Origin: Pseudomonas sp. B33.4
GTDB lineage: Bacteria; Pseudomonadota; Gammaproteobacteria; Pseudomonadales; Pseudomonadaceae
Reading direction: 5' to 3'
Length of the DNA stretch: 64,000 nt
Assembly (NCBI RefSeq): GCF_034555375.1
Contig: NZ_CP140706.1
Coordinates: forward strand, 1,851,001 to 1,915,000
A program made the translations under genes and the position numbers. Shown here in pieces: positions 18,285 through 27,901 of the stretch (the stretch's first letter is position 1; every line of letters starts with the position of its first letter). The notes under the pieces were generated by a model. It saw only the letters and a list, made by a program, of their open reading frames with translations, was not told the DNA's origin and did not search any database.

Positions 18285-19556
18285 TCAGAAGCGGTAGGTC
18301 GCGCCGACACCGAAACCGTTTGCCGAGTTTTCATACTTGGCATCGTAGGTCTGGCCACGGTTGTTTTCGTTGCGGATCTTGACCGACTCTTCCTTCAGGT
18401 ACGAGTAAGCAACGTCGATGGTCAGGTCTTCGGTCGGGCTCCAGCCGGCACCGATGCTGAAGATGGTCCGGTCGCCGGTAGGAATGCGTGGCGAGCGGTC
18501 AACGTTGTTGGTCGGCGACTGGTCGAAGGTCAGACCGGTACGCAGTACCCATTCCTTGTTCAACTGGTACGAAGTACCCACGGCGTAAGCCCAGGAGTCG
18601 TGCCAGTTCTGGTCTTCGGTGATTTCACCGAACTGACCGGCCAGCAATGGCTGCACACCGGAGTTCTTGACGGTGATTTTTTCCAGCTGGCTCCAGCGGG
18701 TCCAGGTGGTACCGGCATACACGTTCCAGCGGTCGTTGATCGCCTGGGTAACCGAGAGGTCGACCGATTCAGGTGTAGTGATCTTCAGCGATGCGTCGTA
18801 CTTCTGGTTGGCGCCCAGACCGATTGCACCCAGCACGCCATAGTTGACCTTGGTGTTGCCTTCGAGCTTGTAGTCGACTTTCGAGTGGTAAGTCAGACCC
18901 ACGCGAGTGGTGTCAGTGGCTTGTACCAGCACGCCGATGTTGTAGCCCAGTGCGGTGTCGTCACCCTTGATCTTGACCTTGCCGTCCGGGAACGCCGGAG
19001 AGATCGACAGGTTGGATTCCAGCGTGCCGTCGATGCGGTTGATGGTCGGACCGAAACCGATCGACACCTTGTCGTTGAAGGCGTAGCTGACAGTTGGCTG
19101 GAAAGTGATGACTTGTACTTCGGACTTGCTGCCGAAGTAGCGGCCGGCAAAGTTGTTTTCGTAGTCGGTAATCAGGCCGAACGGCACGTAGACGCCGAGG
19201 CCGAATGCCCAATGATCATCGATTGGTTTGACGTAGAAGCCCATAGGTACGGAGGTGAAGGGCACCATGTCGCCTTTGTTGCTGCCACGGTTAGGGCTGG
19301 AGCTGGCGTCGCTGATATCGGTTTTTGCATCGAGGAATGCAACACCGCCAGTCACTTGTTCGCGCTTGAGGCGCGACATGCCGGCAGGGTTGCCATAAAC
19401 AGTGCTTGCGTCGTCGGCAGAAGAAGATCGCCCAGCGTAACCAGTGCCCATCCCGCTGATACTGTGTTCGTTGATGGCAAAGCCAGCTGCGAAGATCTGG
19501 GTGGATGCCATGGTAACGGCGAGGCTAAGGGTGGTTTTGAGCATGACTTTTTTCAT
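18285..19556 (-). CDS. OmpP1/FadL/TodX family outer-membrane transport protein
   Basis: 423 residues with the signal MKKVMLKTTLSLAVTMASTQ ending IFA, then AGFAINEHSISGMGTGYAGR, the conserved FadL N-terminus (plug). Alternating beta-strand pattern follows, and the chain ends in GVGATYRF with a C-terminal Phe for BAM recognition. The family carries long-chain fatty acids or other hydrophobic compounds across the outer membrane. A good AGGAG lies before the start. It stands alone. Confidence 0.92.
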   Translation of the reverse strand: MKKVMLKTTLSLAVTMASTQIFAAGFAINEHSISGMGTGYAGRSSSADDASTVYGNPAGMSRLKREQVTGGVAFLDAKTDISDASSSPNRGSNKGDMVPFTSVPMGFYVKPIDDHWAFGLGVYVPFGLITDYENNFAGRYFGSKSEVQVITFQPTVSYAFNDKVSIGFGPTINRIDGTLESNLSISPAFPDGKVKIKGDDTALGYNIGVLVQATDTTRVGLTYHSKVDYKLEGNTKVNYGVLGAIGLGANQKYDASLKITTPESVDLSVTQAINDRWNVYAGTTWTRWSQLEKITVKNSGVQPLLAGQFGEITEDQNWHDSWAYAVGTSYQLNKEWVLRTGLTFDQSPTNNVDRSPRIPTGDRTIFSIGAGWSPTEDLTIDVAYSYLKEESVKIRNENNRGQTYDAKYENSANGFGVGATYRF

Positions 19557-19702
19557 TATTAGAACTCCTGGTGATCACCGGGGCGAAAATTACCAACATT
19601 TTCGTTCCAGCGCTATAGTCCGTATGCCTTGAGTTAGAGCGGTTTTGTAGGACAATCCGACCAGATTCCCGACCTGTTGGCAGATCTTTTGAAATCGGGC
19701 GG

Positions 19703-20185
19703 TCAGCAAGCGACCTGATTCACCGGTGAAACACAGGTGTGCCAGGCATAAGTGAAGTCGCGCAGACGACCTTGGGGTTGAAAGGTCTGGCGCCAGATAC
19801 GTGCCATTCCCAGCAAATCGTTGGAATCGGGGAGGGTGGGGTTTTGCTCTTCGACCAACAGCCAGGCGATGGCGGTGGCGTAACGCAGATTTACTGTCAA
19901 TTCCAGATGTGGGCCGGTCAGGAAGGCATGCTGACTGGCGAGGCCGCGAACCAGGCTGGCGCGTTCCGGATCGAGCGCCAGATAGTCATCCCACAGGGCT
20001 TGATGACGATGTTCGCCGATGCGGTAGAGGCCGTGGCCACGGCGGTCATGCAGGGCAGATCCGAGGGCTGACTGACTGGCGGCGATGCCCAGCAGCAATG
20101 ATTCGGCGGTGGCGCAGTGACGTCCCAGATAGATCAGCGTTGGACGGATCACGTATCGACACAGATCGCTGGCAGCGATACCCAT
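19703..20185 (-). CDS. Conserved hypothetical protein, 160 residues
   Basis: Soluble, mostly alpha-helical by composition, no signal peptide. A Shine-Dalgarno GAGGG precedes ATG 20185. Features: SDLCRYVIRPTLIYLGRHC near the N-terminus, SALHDRRGHGLYRIGEHRHQALWDDYLA in the middle, and TYAWHTCVSPVNQVAC at the end with two Cys. The style resembles phage/Pseudomonas helical proteins of unknown role; no function is assigned. Confidence 0.65.
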   Translation of the reverse strand: MGIAASDLCRYVIRPTLIYLGRHCATAESLLLGIAASQSALGSALHDRRGHGLYRIGEHRHQALWDDYLALDPERASLVRGLASQHAFLTGPHLELTVNLRYATAIAWLLVEEQNPTLPDSNDLLGMARIWRQTFQPQGRLRDFTYAWHTCVSPVNQVAC

Positions 20186-20407
20186 AAAACCCTCGGATCT
20201 TGTTATGAATGGCGAGTCCTGAAGGGGGGCTTGGCAGCTGTGGATCGGTTCAGGCTCGCCGCAAGCGGATCACGCCGCTTGAGTTGAAGTGTAGTGTCAT
20301 ATTCGCGACGTAAAGGCCTGTTTTTAAAATATTTCCGGCTTCGAGTTATAACCGTTATACCCGTTGGTGCTTAGGCGCCAAGGGCTAAAAGTGAAACATC
20401 GGGCAAT

Positions 20408-20437
20408 AAAAAGCCCCGCATTTTTGTGCGAGGCTTT
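20408..20437 (-). terminator. Terminator of the 74-residue gene
   Basis: Read on the minus strand, AAAAGCCTCGCA, loop, TGCGGGGCTTTTT: stem followed by a U-run after the gene at 20461. Confidence 0.8.
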
Positions 20438-20460
20438 TGCTTTTGCAGCCTTTTCGGCTC

Positions 20461-20685
20461 TCAGGCAATCAATGCCTGACGGGTACGATCGATCACGGCC
20501 TGCAGCGGTTCCGCGCTGGAGTACTGATCGGGGTACAGACGCTCGCTGTGGCGGGCGATACCGTGTTCGTTGACCAGTGTGAAACTGAAGCAGCCTTTGC
20601 GAGCGGCCATGATCAGGCAGTTCATTGGTGCAAAAGCGTTGGTTAGGGTGCGAATGGCATCCTGAGTATGGATTTGAGTAGACAT
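20461..20685 (-). CDS. Small conserved protein, 74 residues (possibly DUF3509-like)
   Basis: ATG 20685 is preceded by AGGAACACC and the gene is followed by a terminator, so it is very likely expressed. The layout (N-terminal helix AIRTLTNAFAPMNC, two strands CFSFTLVNEHGIARHSERL, C-terminal helix LQAVIDRTRQALIA) resembles from memory the small Pseudomonas DUF3509 proteins; this link is tentative. Confidence 0.65.
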   Translation of the reverse strand: MSTQIHTQDAIRTLTNAFAPMNCLIMAARKGCFSFTLVNEHGIARHSERLYPDQYSSAEPLQAVIDRTRQALIA

Positions 20686-21411
20686 AGTTATTAGGTGTTC
20701 CTACAAATGACACGGATAAGAACCGTGCAACGTTAAAACGTTCCAGTAACGTCGATCACCATTGATCGAACGAAGAACCCGACTGGAACAAAGCAGCCAG
20801 TTTGAAGCGCTGATAAGTTGGCGCGCTTGGGCTGGCAGGTAGGTACTTAGGAGGGCAGGCATCACAACAAGGGCAAAGGTTCTGGGCCCGGGGTGAAGAT
20901 CCTGATCAATTTGCAGGTTGGTTCGGTCAGAGTAAGGGGTCTTCGCAACACCCTTCGCATCATTGGAAGGCAGTGTTGTCGCAAGATTTACCTGGAAACC
21001 ATCGAGGGGTCGTTCCCGCTTTTTTCGGTAGGGCTTCTTGGTAGAAGGCTGACCGTGGGGATGTGTTCGACCGGAATTGACTTTCAGCTTGGTACTAACG
21101 CCGCGGATACTAACGGATCGAATCAAGTAACGCAAACTTCCTGTGAAAAAAGATTGCAGTGACTGATCGGGTCTGCTTTACCACGTCCTCGATTGCTCGT
21201 AATTGGCGCATTTTTTGACCGCCGGTCGGTGAAGATATCTTCATCAAAACGTGCGCCAGACTGGCTTATCCCCAGACCGACTGCCAAAACGACCCGAAAA
21301 AGCGCAGCGATATAACCGGGTAACAGGTACTTGTGCACATTAGTTGCGCAAGCTGTAACGGCGCTGTCACATCAATCCTGACCCTGATGGCTGCCTGCAT
21401 CGAAAGTTTAA
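20686..21411. other. Long intergenic stretch, no gene supported
   Basis: Frames on both strands (for example 20701-21135 minus, 20893-21162 plus) lack a Shine-Dalgarno, have basic low-complexity translations and no recognisable motif. A promoter for the 74-residue gene must lie at its left end. I see no clear RNA gene, though AT-rich patches near 21220-21300 may hold promoter elements. Confidence 0.5.
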
Positions 21412-21541
21412 GTCAATGAAAAACATCGCTTTTTTTTGTTGGTGAAAAAATCGTCAGTTTGACTGCGAGCCCCATTCCATAAGGCTTTGCGAGGGTTGGA
21501 GGACGGTTGTCCACTGAGTTATCCACAGCTTCTGTGGATTG
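21412..21541 (+). promoter_or_regulatory. DnaA-box-associated intergenic element, copy 1
   Basis: The stretch begins GTCAATGAAAAAC, has a T-run and GGTGAAAAAATCG, then GCTTTGCG, and ends with a consensus DnaA box TTATCCACA (21519-21527) inside the palindrome ATCCACAG-CTT-CTGTGGAT (21521-21539). The same arrangement occurs at 41658-41787. It lies about 105 bases before the Sel1-like gene. Confidence 0.6.
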
Positions 21542-21647
21542 TCCCGAGCGCTTGCTCTAGGACGGGCGTGCCGGGTTGTTTTTCGACTTTACCTGTAAGA
21601 AAAAGAGAGTAGAGTGGCGCGCCTTCCGATTCGTCCCACAGTGCTTT

Positions 21648-21971
21648 ATGAAGTTTCGCTCAGTATCAGACTCTGTTACCTCACAACCTTCTCCTGTTAC
21701 CCCGCCCAAGCGATTTTCCGTTCGCGTTGCTGAGTGGCTGCTCGACAGCCCGCGCCTGAGCGACAGTCATAATGCCAAACACCTCGCTGGCCGCCTGCTC
21801 AAGCAACCGGCACGCGAGGGTGTGGTGGCTGCGCAAAGCCGTCTTGGTCAATTGATGTGCCGCGAGTGCGGTAACGCCCGTGACCGGCGCATCGGTCAGG
21901 ATCTGCTGCGTCAGGCCGCCCGTGCCGGCGACCGTCGCGCGCAGCAAGAGCTCGGTCTGCTCGAAGACTGA
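21648..21971 (+). CDS. Sel1-repeat-like protein, 107 residues
   Basis: Start chosen at ATG 21648 (MKFRSVSDSVTSQPSPVTPP); upstream in-frame Met at 21576 would need a poor site. After a Ser/Pro-rich N-terminus come Sel1/TPR-like helices: LAGRLLKQPAREGVVAAQSRLGQLMCRE and IGQDLLRQAARAGDRRAQQELGLLED. Such repeats mediate protein contacts. It precedes rmuC by about 60 bases. Function unknown. Confidence 0.7.
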   Translation: MKFRSVSDSVTSQPSPVTPPKRFSVRVAEWLLDSPRLSDSHNAKHLAGRLLKQPAREGVVAAQSRLGQLMCRECGNARDRRIGQDLLRQAARAGDRRAQQELGLLED

Positions 21972-22032
21972 GCTGTCCAAGACCTGACACCTTGGTTAAC
22001 CTTCAGGCTTTATAAGATCGGCGGGAGTGGCT

Positions 22033-23511
22033 ATGGCTATGGACTTGACCAGCGTATTGCTGGGGCTTGCAGGGGCGGGACTGCCGCTGCTGGCGCTGGC
22101 CTGGCAACTGCAACGCCGGGCAAGCAACGGCCAGGCCGAGGTCGCTTTGCTCGAAGAACGGCTGGCCATGGCGCAACTGGCACAGGACGGACTCAACGCA
22201 CAGCTCGACGCCAGCCGCGATGAAATCGCCGATCTTGGCCAGGCCAACGCCGCCAAACAGGCTGACCTGGCGGCGCTGCGCCGGGAAGTCGAACTGCTGC
22301 AGATCGAACGTGATGACGCCCGCGATGCCTCTCACGCCTGGAACCTCGAACGCGCGAACAAGGAAGCCGAGCTGCGCCGCCTCGACGCCCAGGCCGCGTC
22401 GCTGAACGCCGAACTGCGTGAGCAGCAGGAAAGCCACCAGCAACGCCTCAGCGACCTGCAAGGCTCACGCGATGAACTGCGTGCGCAGTTTGCCGAACTG
22501 GCCGGCAAGATCTTCGATGAGCGCGAGCAGCGTTTTGCCGAGACCAGCCAGCAACGGCTTGGTCAGTTGCTCGATCCGCTCAAGGAGCGCATTCAATCGT
22601 TTGAAAAACGCGTGGAAGAAAGTTATCAGGCCGAGGCCCGCGAGCGCTTCTCGCTGGTCAAGGAGCTGGAGCGTTTGCAGGCGCTCAATCTGCGGCTGAG
22701 CGACGAGGCCACCAACCTGACCCGTGCTCTCAAAGGTCAAAAAACCCAGGGCAACTGGGGTGAGCTGATTCTCGAGCGGGTGCTCGAACACGCCGGTCTG
22801 GAGAAGGGCCGCGAGTATCAGACCCAGGTCAACCTCAAAGGCCCGGACGGCGAGCGCTTTCAGCCTGACGTGATCATTTACCTGCCTGGCGACAAGCAAG
22901 TGGTGGTGGACTCCAAGGTGAGTCTCACCGCGTATCAGCAATACGTGGCTGCCGACGACGACACCCTCGGGCAGATCGCGATCAAGCAACACGTCCTGTC
23001 ACTGCGCAATCACGTCAAAGGTCTGGCCGGCAAGGATTACAAACGTCTGGAAGGCCTGCACAGCCTCGATTTCGTTTTGCTGTTCGTGCCGATCGAGGCG
23101 GCGTTTTCGGCGGCATTGCAGGCTGAGCCAGCGCTGTTTCAGGAAGCCTTCGACCGCAACATCGTCATCGTCAGCCCGACCACCTTGCTGGCGACTTTGC
23201 GCGTGATCGACAGTCTCTGGAAGCAGGAGCGCCAGAGTCAGAACGCCCGGGAAATCGCCGAGCGCGCCGGCTGGCTGTACGACAAGTTCGTGCTGTTCAT
23301 TCAGGATCTGGACGAGGTCGGCAATCGTCTGCAACAGCTGGATAAAGCCTACAGTTCAGCGCGCAACAAGCTGACCGAGGGGCGCGGCAATCTGGTCAGT
23401 CGCAGTGAGCAGCTCAAATTGCTCGGCGCGCGGGCGAGCAAGAGTTTGCCGGCGGATTTGCTGGAACGGGCGATGACCGATGTCGATGGTCTCGTCGAAC
23501 TCCCGGAATAA
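22033..23511 (+). CDS. rmuC: DNA recombination protein RmuC
   Basis: About 492 residues. GGGAG at 22023-22027 favours ATG 22033 (or 22039) over GTG 22027. An N-terminal membrane anchor (VLLGLAGAGLPLLALAWQL) is followed by a long coiled coil to about residue 200, then the RmuC nuclease-like domain: KTQGNWGELILERVLEHAGL, DVIIYLPGDKQVVVDSKVSLTAY, and LDFVLLFVPIEAAF. RmuC limits inversions at short repeats; the fold is related to restriction endonucleases. Convergent with the sensor kinase gene across a REPIN. Confidence 0.95.
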   Translation: MAMDLTSVLLGLAGAGLPLLALAWQLQRRASNGQAEVALLEERLAMAQLAQDGLNAQLDASRDEIADLGQANAAKQADLAALRREVELLQIERDDARDASHAWNLERANKEAELRRLDAQAASLNAELREQQESHQQRLSDLQGSRDELRAQFAELAGKIFDEREQRFAETSQQRLGQLLDPLKERIQSFEKRVEESYQAEARERFSLVKELERLQALNLRLSDEATNLTRALKGQKTQGNWGELILERVLEHAGLEKGREYQTQVNLKGPDGERFQPDVIIYLPGDKQVVVDSKVSLTAYQQYVAADDDTLGQIAIKQHVLSLRNHVKGLAGKDYKRLEGLHSLDFVLLFVPIEAAFSAALQAEPALFQEAFDRNIVIVSPTTLLATLRVIDSLWKQERQSQNAREIAERAGWLYDKFVLFIQDLDEVGNRLQQLDKAYSSARNKLTEGRGNLVSRSEQLKLLGARASKSLPADLLERAMTDVDGLVELPE

Positions 23512-23531
23512 CCCGAAAAGCTTCGTCGGAT

Positions 23532-23602
23532 CGCCGCCCGGAGCAAACTCGCTCCCACAGGAATCACCTAAACCTTGTGGGAGCGAGCTTGCTCGCGAAG
23601 GC
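23532..23602. repeat. REPIN with one degenerate arm
   Basis: The right arm GTGGGAGCGAGCTTGCTCGCGAAGGCG is canonical; the left arm (CGCCGCCCGGAGCAAACTCG then CTCCCAC) has several changes. The loss of symmetry suggests an old copy. Confidence 0.8.
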
Positions 23603-23619
23603 GTCAGTACGGTCATCAC

Positions 23620-26600
23620 CTACAGCGGCAAATACCGACTCAACAACGCCCGCAACGCCGCCGGTTTCACCGGTTTCGGCAGATAATCCAGCCCCGCTGC
23701 ATGCACCTGCGCAACCATCTCCGGTCGCCCGTCAGCACTGATCACCACCCCTGGCACCGGCTCGCCCAGGCGGGTGCGCAACCACGCCATCAGCTCAGTG
23801 CCGGTGTCGCCGTGATCGAGGTGATAGTCGACCAGCGCCAGTTGCGGTCGCACGCCTTCACTCAGCAGCGCCGCACATTCCTCACGATTGCGCGCGGTCC
23901 ACACCTGACAGCCCCAACGGCTCAACAGGCTGTTCATGCCGATCAGAATGCTGTCTTCATTGTCGATGCACAGCACCTGTGCGCCGCTCAACAACTTGCC
24001 ATTCAATTCGACGGCAGCGCTGGCCGGCACGGCTTGTGAGCGGGCCAGCGGCACGCAGACACTGAACACACTGCCACGCCCCGGCCACGAACGCACGCGC
24101 AGGGTGTGGCCGAGTACGCGGCACAATCCATCGGCAATCGCCAAACCCAGGCCAAGGCCTTTTTCGGCGCGGGTCTGATGACTGTCGAGGCGTTTGAATT
24201 CCTCGAAAATCACCTGCTGTTTATCTTCCGGAATCCCCGGCCCGCGATCCCACACTTCCAGGCACAGCTCGCCGCCACGCCGGCGTACACCCAGCAGCAC
24301 CGGACCCTTGGCGTAGCGAAAGGCGTTGGTGAGGAAATTCTGCAAAATCCGTCGCAGCAGTTTGCTGTCGCTATCGATGCGCAAATGGCTGCCGCGCACT
24401 CGGAAGGTCAAACCCTGTTCTTGCGCCAGTGCCTTGAACTCGGCACCGAGGATGTCGAATAGCTCGTTGACGGCAAACGGCTTGCGATCCGGATTGATCT
24501 TGCCGTTTTCCAGTCGGGAAATATCCAGCAGATCACTGATCAAATCCTCGGCCGAGCGCAACGAGCTGTCGAGGTGCTGCACCAGTTTCTGCGCCTCGCT
24601 GCTCAAGCCATCGTCCTGATGGGAGAGGGCGGCGGAGAACAGTCGGGCGGCGTTCAACGGCTGCATCAAGTCATGGCTGACCGCTGCGAGGAAGCGGGTT
24701 TTCGACTGGTTGGCGGCTTCGGCGGTGCCCTTGGCTTCGGTCAACGCGACGTTGAGCTGCGACAGTTCCTGGGTGCGCTCGCTGACCCGTTGCTCCAGCC
24801 CTTCGTTGGCTTCGGTCAGTGCCTGCTCGGCCTCGCGGAACGCGGTGATGTCGGTGAAACTCATGACGAAACCACCACCCGGCATGGGGTTGCCGATCAG
24901 CTCGATGACTCGGCCATTGGGGAACAGCCGCTCAGACGTGTGCGCGCGGCCCTGACGCATCCAGTGCAAACGGCGGGCGACGTGCACTTCGGCTTCACCG
25001 GGGCCGCACAGACCACGTTCGGCGTTGTAGCGAATAATGTCGGCAATCGGACGGCCGACGCTGATCAAACCGTCCGGGTAATTGAACAGCTCGAGATATC
25101 GCCGGTTCCAGGCCACCAATTTCAGCGACTGGTCGACCACGCTGATGCCTTGGGTGATGTTTTCGATCGCGCCTTGCAACAGCGCACGGTTGAACTGCAG
25201 CACTTCCGAGGCTTCATCGGCGATGCGGACTACGTCCTCCAGTTGCATTTCCCGACCTTCGATGGCGGCTTTTACTACAGCACGCGTCGAAGAAGCGCCG
25301 AGCACACCGGCCAACAAACGCTCGGTGTGAGCAATCCATTCGCCGTCGGCATTCTGGTTCGGGTTGAAGCCCTTGCCTTGGCGATAGGCGAAACGGATGA
25401 AGCTCTGGCGCGCACGTTCCTCACCGACAAAGCGCGCGGCCAATTGCAGTAAATCGTCGATCTGCACGGCCAGCATCGAGCGTGCGCTCGGTCGCGCGCT
25501 GATTTCCTGACCGATGAAACGCCCGGCCTGCCAATGTTCGGATACCCGTGTGCGGGACAGCACCGAAACCCAGGCGAACAAAGTGAAGTTGCCGGCCAGC
25601 GACAGCACCACACCTTGGGTCAGCGGGGTGATCGGCAAATTCAGCGGATTGCTGTGCAGCCACGCCAGCCCCGGAAAACTGTTCAGCGACCAGCCCAGAC
25701 TGTGCGCGGCAATCGGCAGGATCAGCGTGTAAAACCACAGAAAAGTACCGGCGGCCAAACCGGCGAAAACGCCGCGACGGTTGGCTTGTTTCCAGTACAG
25801 CGCGCCGAGCATCGCTGGCGCCAGTTGGGTCACCGCAGCGAAGGCAATCTGGCCGATGGTCGCCAGACTCGCGGTGGAACCGAGCAAGCGGTAGCTGACG
25901 TACGCCAGCAACAGAATCACCACAATGCTCACGCGCCGCACCGACAGCATCCACTGGCGGAACACTTCAAACGGCCGCTCGGCGTTATTTCGGCGCAGCA
26001 GCCACGGCAACAGCATGTCGTTGGAAACCATGGTCGACAACGCCACACTGGCGACAATCACCATGCCCGTGGCCGCCGACGCACCGCCAATAAACGCCAG
26101 CATCGCCAGCGCCGGATGCGCCTGTGCCAAGGGCAGGCTGATCACGAAGGAGTCGGGGAGTACGTCGCTGGGCAGCAGCATCTGACCGGCCAGGGCGATC
26201 GGCACTACAAACAGCGCGGCCAAGGCGAGATAGGCAGGAAACACCCATTTGGCCAGACGCAGATCCTGCGGGTCGATGTTCTCCACCACCGTGACGTGGA
26301 ACTGCCGAGGCAGGCAGATGATCGCCATCATCGCCACGCCGGTCTGTACCACCATCGACGGCCAGTTGATGGTTTCTTTCCAGTACTCCTCAAGACGCGG
26401 GGCGAGCATGGCCTGGTTGAACAGATCATCAAAACCGTCATACAGGCCATAGGTGACGAAGGCGCCGACGGCGAGAAAGGCGAACAGTTTGACCAGCGAT
26501 TCGAAGGCAATCGCCAACACCATGCCACGGTGGTGCTCGGTGGCATCGAGGTTGCGCGTACCGAAAACAATGGTGAACAGCGCCAGCACCAGCGACACGA

Positions 26601-27090
26601 TCAGTGCGGTGTCCTGGGCGCGGGTGCCCATGGCGTCGGCACCGGCGCCGATCAACAAGTTCACGCCGAGGACGATGCCTTTGAGCTGCAGGGCAATATA
26701 AGGAAGGACGCCAACCAGACAGATCAGCGCGACGACCACCGCCAGCGATTGCGATTTGCCGTAGCGCGCAGCGATAAAGTCAGCGATGGAGGTGATGTTC
26801 TCCTGTTTGCTGATCATCACCATCTTCTGCAGAACCCACGGCGCGCCCACCAAAAGCAGGATCGGCCCAAGGTAAATCGGCAGGAATGACCACAGTTGTT
26901 CCGCCGCCTGACCGACTGCGCCGAAGAACGTCCAACTGGTGCAGTAAACCGCCAGCGACAGGCTGTACACCCAGGCACGCATGCGCGGCGGCAAGGGCGC
27001 GCTGCGTCGGTCGCCGTAAAAGGCGATGGCGAACATGATGGCCATATAGGCCAGGGCGACGGCGGCGATCAGCCCGGTGGACAACGACAT
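23620..27090 (-). CDS. SSF-linked hybrid sensor histidine kinase/response regulator
   Basis: Start chosen at ATG 27090 (MSLSTGLIAAVALAYM) after GGAG; 1156 residues. Domain order: sodium:solute-symporter-like membrane module with about 13 helices (residues 1-500), a linker, a PAS domain (about 650-760), a coiled coil, a HisKA domain with AVSHDLMQPLN (His806), an HATPase domain (DRGPGIPEDKQQVIF, GLGLAIADGLC), and a C-terminal receiver with phospho-acceptor Asp1088 (LVDYHLD) and KPVKP. The layout resembles CbrA plus a receiver and, from memory, PA3271 of PAO1. No response regulator gene is adjacent. It may couple uptake or sensing of a nutrient to signalling. Confidence 0.92.
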   Translation of the reverse strand: MSLSTGLIAAVALAYMAIMFAIAFYGDRRSAPLPPRMRAWVYSLSLAVYCTSWTFFGAVGQAAEQLWSFLPIYLGPILLLVGAPWVLQKMVMISKQENITSIADFIAARYGKSQSLAVVVALICLVGVLPYIALQLKGIVLGVNLLIGAGADAMGTRAQDTALIVSLVLALFTIVFGTRNLDATEHHRGMVLAIAFESLVKLFAFLAVGAFVTYGLYDGFDDLFNQAMLAPRLEEYWKETINWPSMVVQTGVAMMAIICLPRQFHVTVVENIDPQDLRLAKWVFPAYLALAALFVVPIALAGQMLLPSDVLPDSFVISLPLAQAHPALAMLAFIGGASAATGMVIVASVALSTMVSNDMLLPWLLRRNNAERPFEVFRQWMLSVRRVSIVVILLLAYVSYRLLGSTASLATIGQIAFAAVTQLAPAMLGALYWKQANRRGVFAGLAAGTFLWFYTLILPIAAHSLGWSLNSFPGLAWLHSNPLNLPITPLTQGVVLSLAGNFTLFAWVSVLSRTRVSEHWQAGRFIGQEISARPSARSMLAVQIDDLLQLAARFVGEERARQSFIRFAYRQGKGFNPNQNADGEWIAHTERLLAGVLGASSTRAVVKAAIEGREMQLEDVVRIADEASEVLQFNRALLQGAIENITQGISVVDQSLKLVAWNRRYLELFNYPDGLISVGRPIADIIRYNAERGLCGPGEAEVHVARRLHWMRQGRAHTSERLFPNGRVIELIGNPMPGGGFVMSFTDITAFREAEQALTEANEGLEQRVSERTQELSQLNVALTEAKGTAEAANQSKTRFLAAVSHDLMQPLNAARLFSAALSHQDDGLSSEAQKLVQHLDSSLRSAEDLISDLLDISRLENGKINPDRKPFAVNELFDILGAEFKALAQEQGLTFRVRGSHLRIDSDSKLLRRILQNFLTNAFRYAKGPVLLGVRRRGGELCLEVWDRGPGIPEDKQQVIFEEFKRLDSHQTRAEKGLGLGLAIADGLCRVLGHTLRVRSWPGRGSVFSVCVPLARSQAVPASAAVELNGKLLSGAQVLCIDNEDSILIGMNSLLSRWGCQVWTARNREECAALLSEGVRPQLALVDYHLDHGDTGTELMAWLRTRLGEPVPGVVISADGRPEMVAQVHAAGLDYLPKPVKPAALRALLSRYLPL

Positions 27091-27237
27091 GCAACACTCC
27101 CGACAAAAGACTCCCCGGCACTCCTGCCCGGGCGGACAGTCTCGCATGCGCGGGGCGGTTCGTCAGTGTCGACCAAGGTCGTGGCGTGGCGGGGTGTCGC
27201 AGGGGTGGAACCGGGTGGTTTTGGTGGTGACTCTTGA

Positions 27238-27312
27238 GGCCTCATCGCGAGCAGGCTCACTCCTACATTTGAAATGCATTCCCCTGTAGGAGTGAGCCTG
27301 CTCGCGATGGCG
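27238..27312. repeat. REPIN
   Basis: CATCGCGAGCAGGCTCACTCCTAC faces GTAGGAGTGAGCCTGCTCGCGATG across about 24 bases; the right end touches the stop of the TetR gene. Confidence 0.9.
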
Positions 27313-27855
27313 TCAGTCCAGCCGCAGCGCGATATCGATCAGATAATGCAATTCTTCCACTTCAAGCGCCGCCGCCGAAAACAGAATCCGGAACACCACC
27401 GGCGCCACCACCAGATTGATCAGCCGATCAACACTCGGCGCCGCTTCATCCGGGTGCCGCTCAATGATCGTCTGCAACTGCGCACCAATGATCGTCACGC
27501 AATACCCCGGCGTAGCACTGGCCTGCACATCGCGCATCATATTGCGCCCAGGCTCGGAACTCATCTCGTCGAGATACTGCTCGGCCCATGCACGAATATC
27601 GCTGCGCAAGCTGCCGGTTTGCGCCGGCTCGCTGTCCGGGCGCATGCGGGCGAGGGCGACGTCGGCGAGCAGCGCCGCCAGATCACCCCAGCGCCGATAA
27701 ATCGTCGACGGCGTAACCCCCGCACGTGCGGCGATCTGCGGAACGGTCACGCTCGAACGCTCCTGCTCCTGCAGAAGTGCGCGAACTGCCGAATGAATTG
27801 CATCTTGCACCCGGGCACTGCGGCCACCGGGGCGTAAACCTTCTTTAATAGCCAT
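27313..27855 (-). CDS. TetR/AcrR family transcriptional regulator
   Basis: 180 residues. The N-terminal HTH has VPQIAARAGVTPSTIYRRWGDLAALLAD (about residues 40-67); the C-terminal ligand domain has RNMMRDVQASATPG and a hydrophobic end. Transcribed divergently from an MFS gene, which it probably represses through the long palindrome between them (27902-27944). The ligand is unknown, likely the substrate of the pump. Confidence 0.9.
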   Translation of the reverse strand: MAIKEGLRPGGRSARVQDAIHSAVRALLQEQERSSVTVPQIAARAGVTPSTIYRRWGDLAALLADVALARMRPDSEPAQTGSLRSDIRAWAEQYLDEMSSEPGRNMMRDVQASATPGYCVTIIGAQLQTIIERHPDEAAPSVDRLINLVVAPVVFRILFSAAALEVEELHYLIDIALRLD

Positions 27856-27901
27856 GCGGCAGACCTTAACACAAAGAATTTGCTTTAAGCGCGAAGCGGT
27901 A

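Noticed and set aside
20701..21135. 144-residue frame on the minus strand in the 21 kb gap
   Set aside because: No Shine-Dalgarno, no motif, basic low-complexity N-terminus, and it ends just before the site of the 74-residue gene.
20893..21162. 89-residue frame on the plus strand in the same gap
   Set aside because: GTG start without a ribosome site; unconvincing composition.
25534..26889. 451-residue open frame on the plus strand across the sensor kinase
   Set aside because: Antisense to the SSF region, with a Gln/His/Arg-rich translation typical of a shadow.
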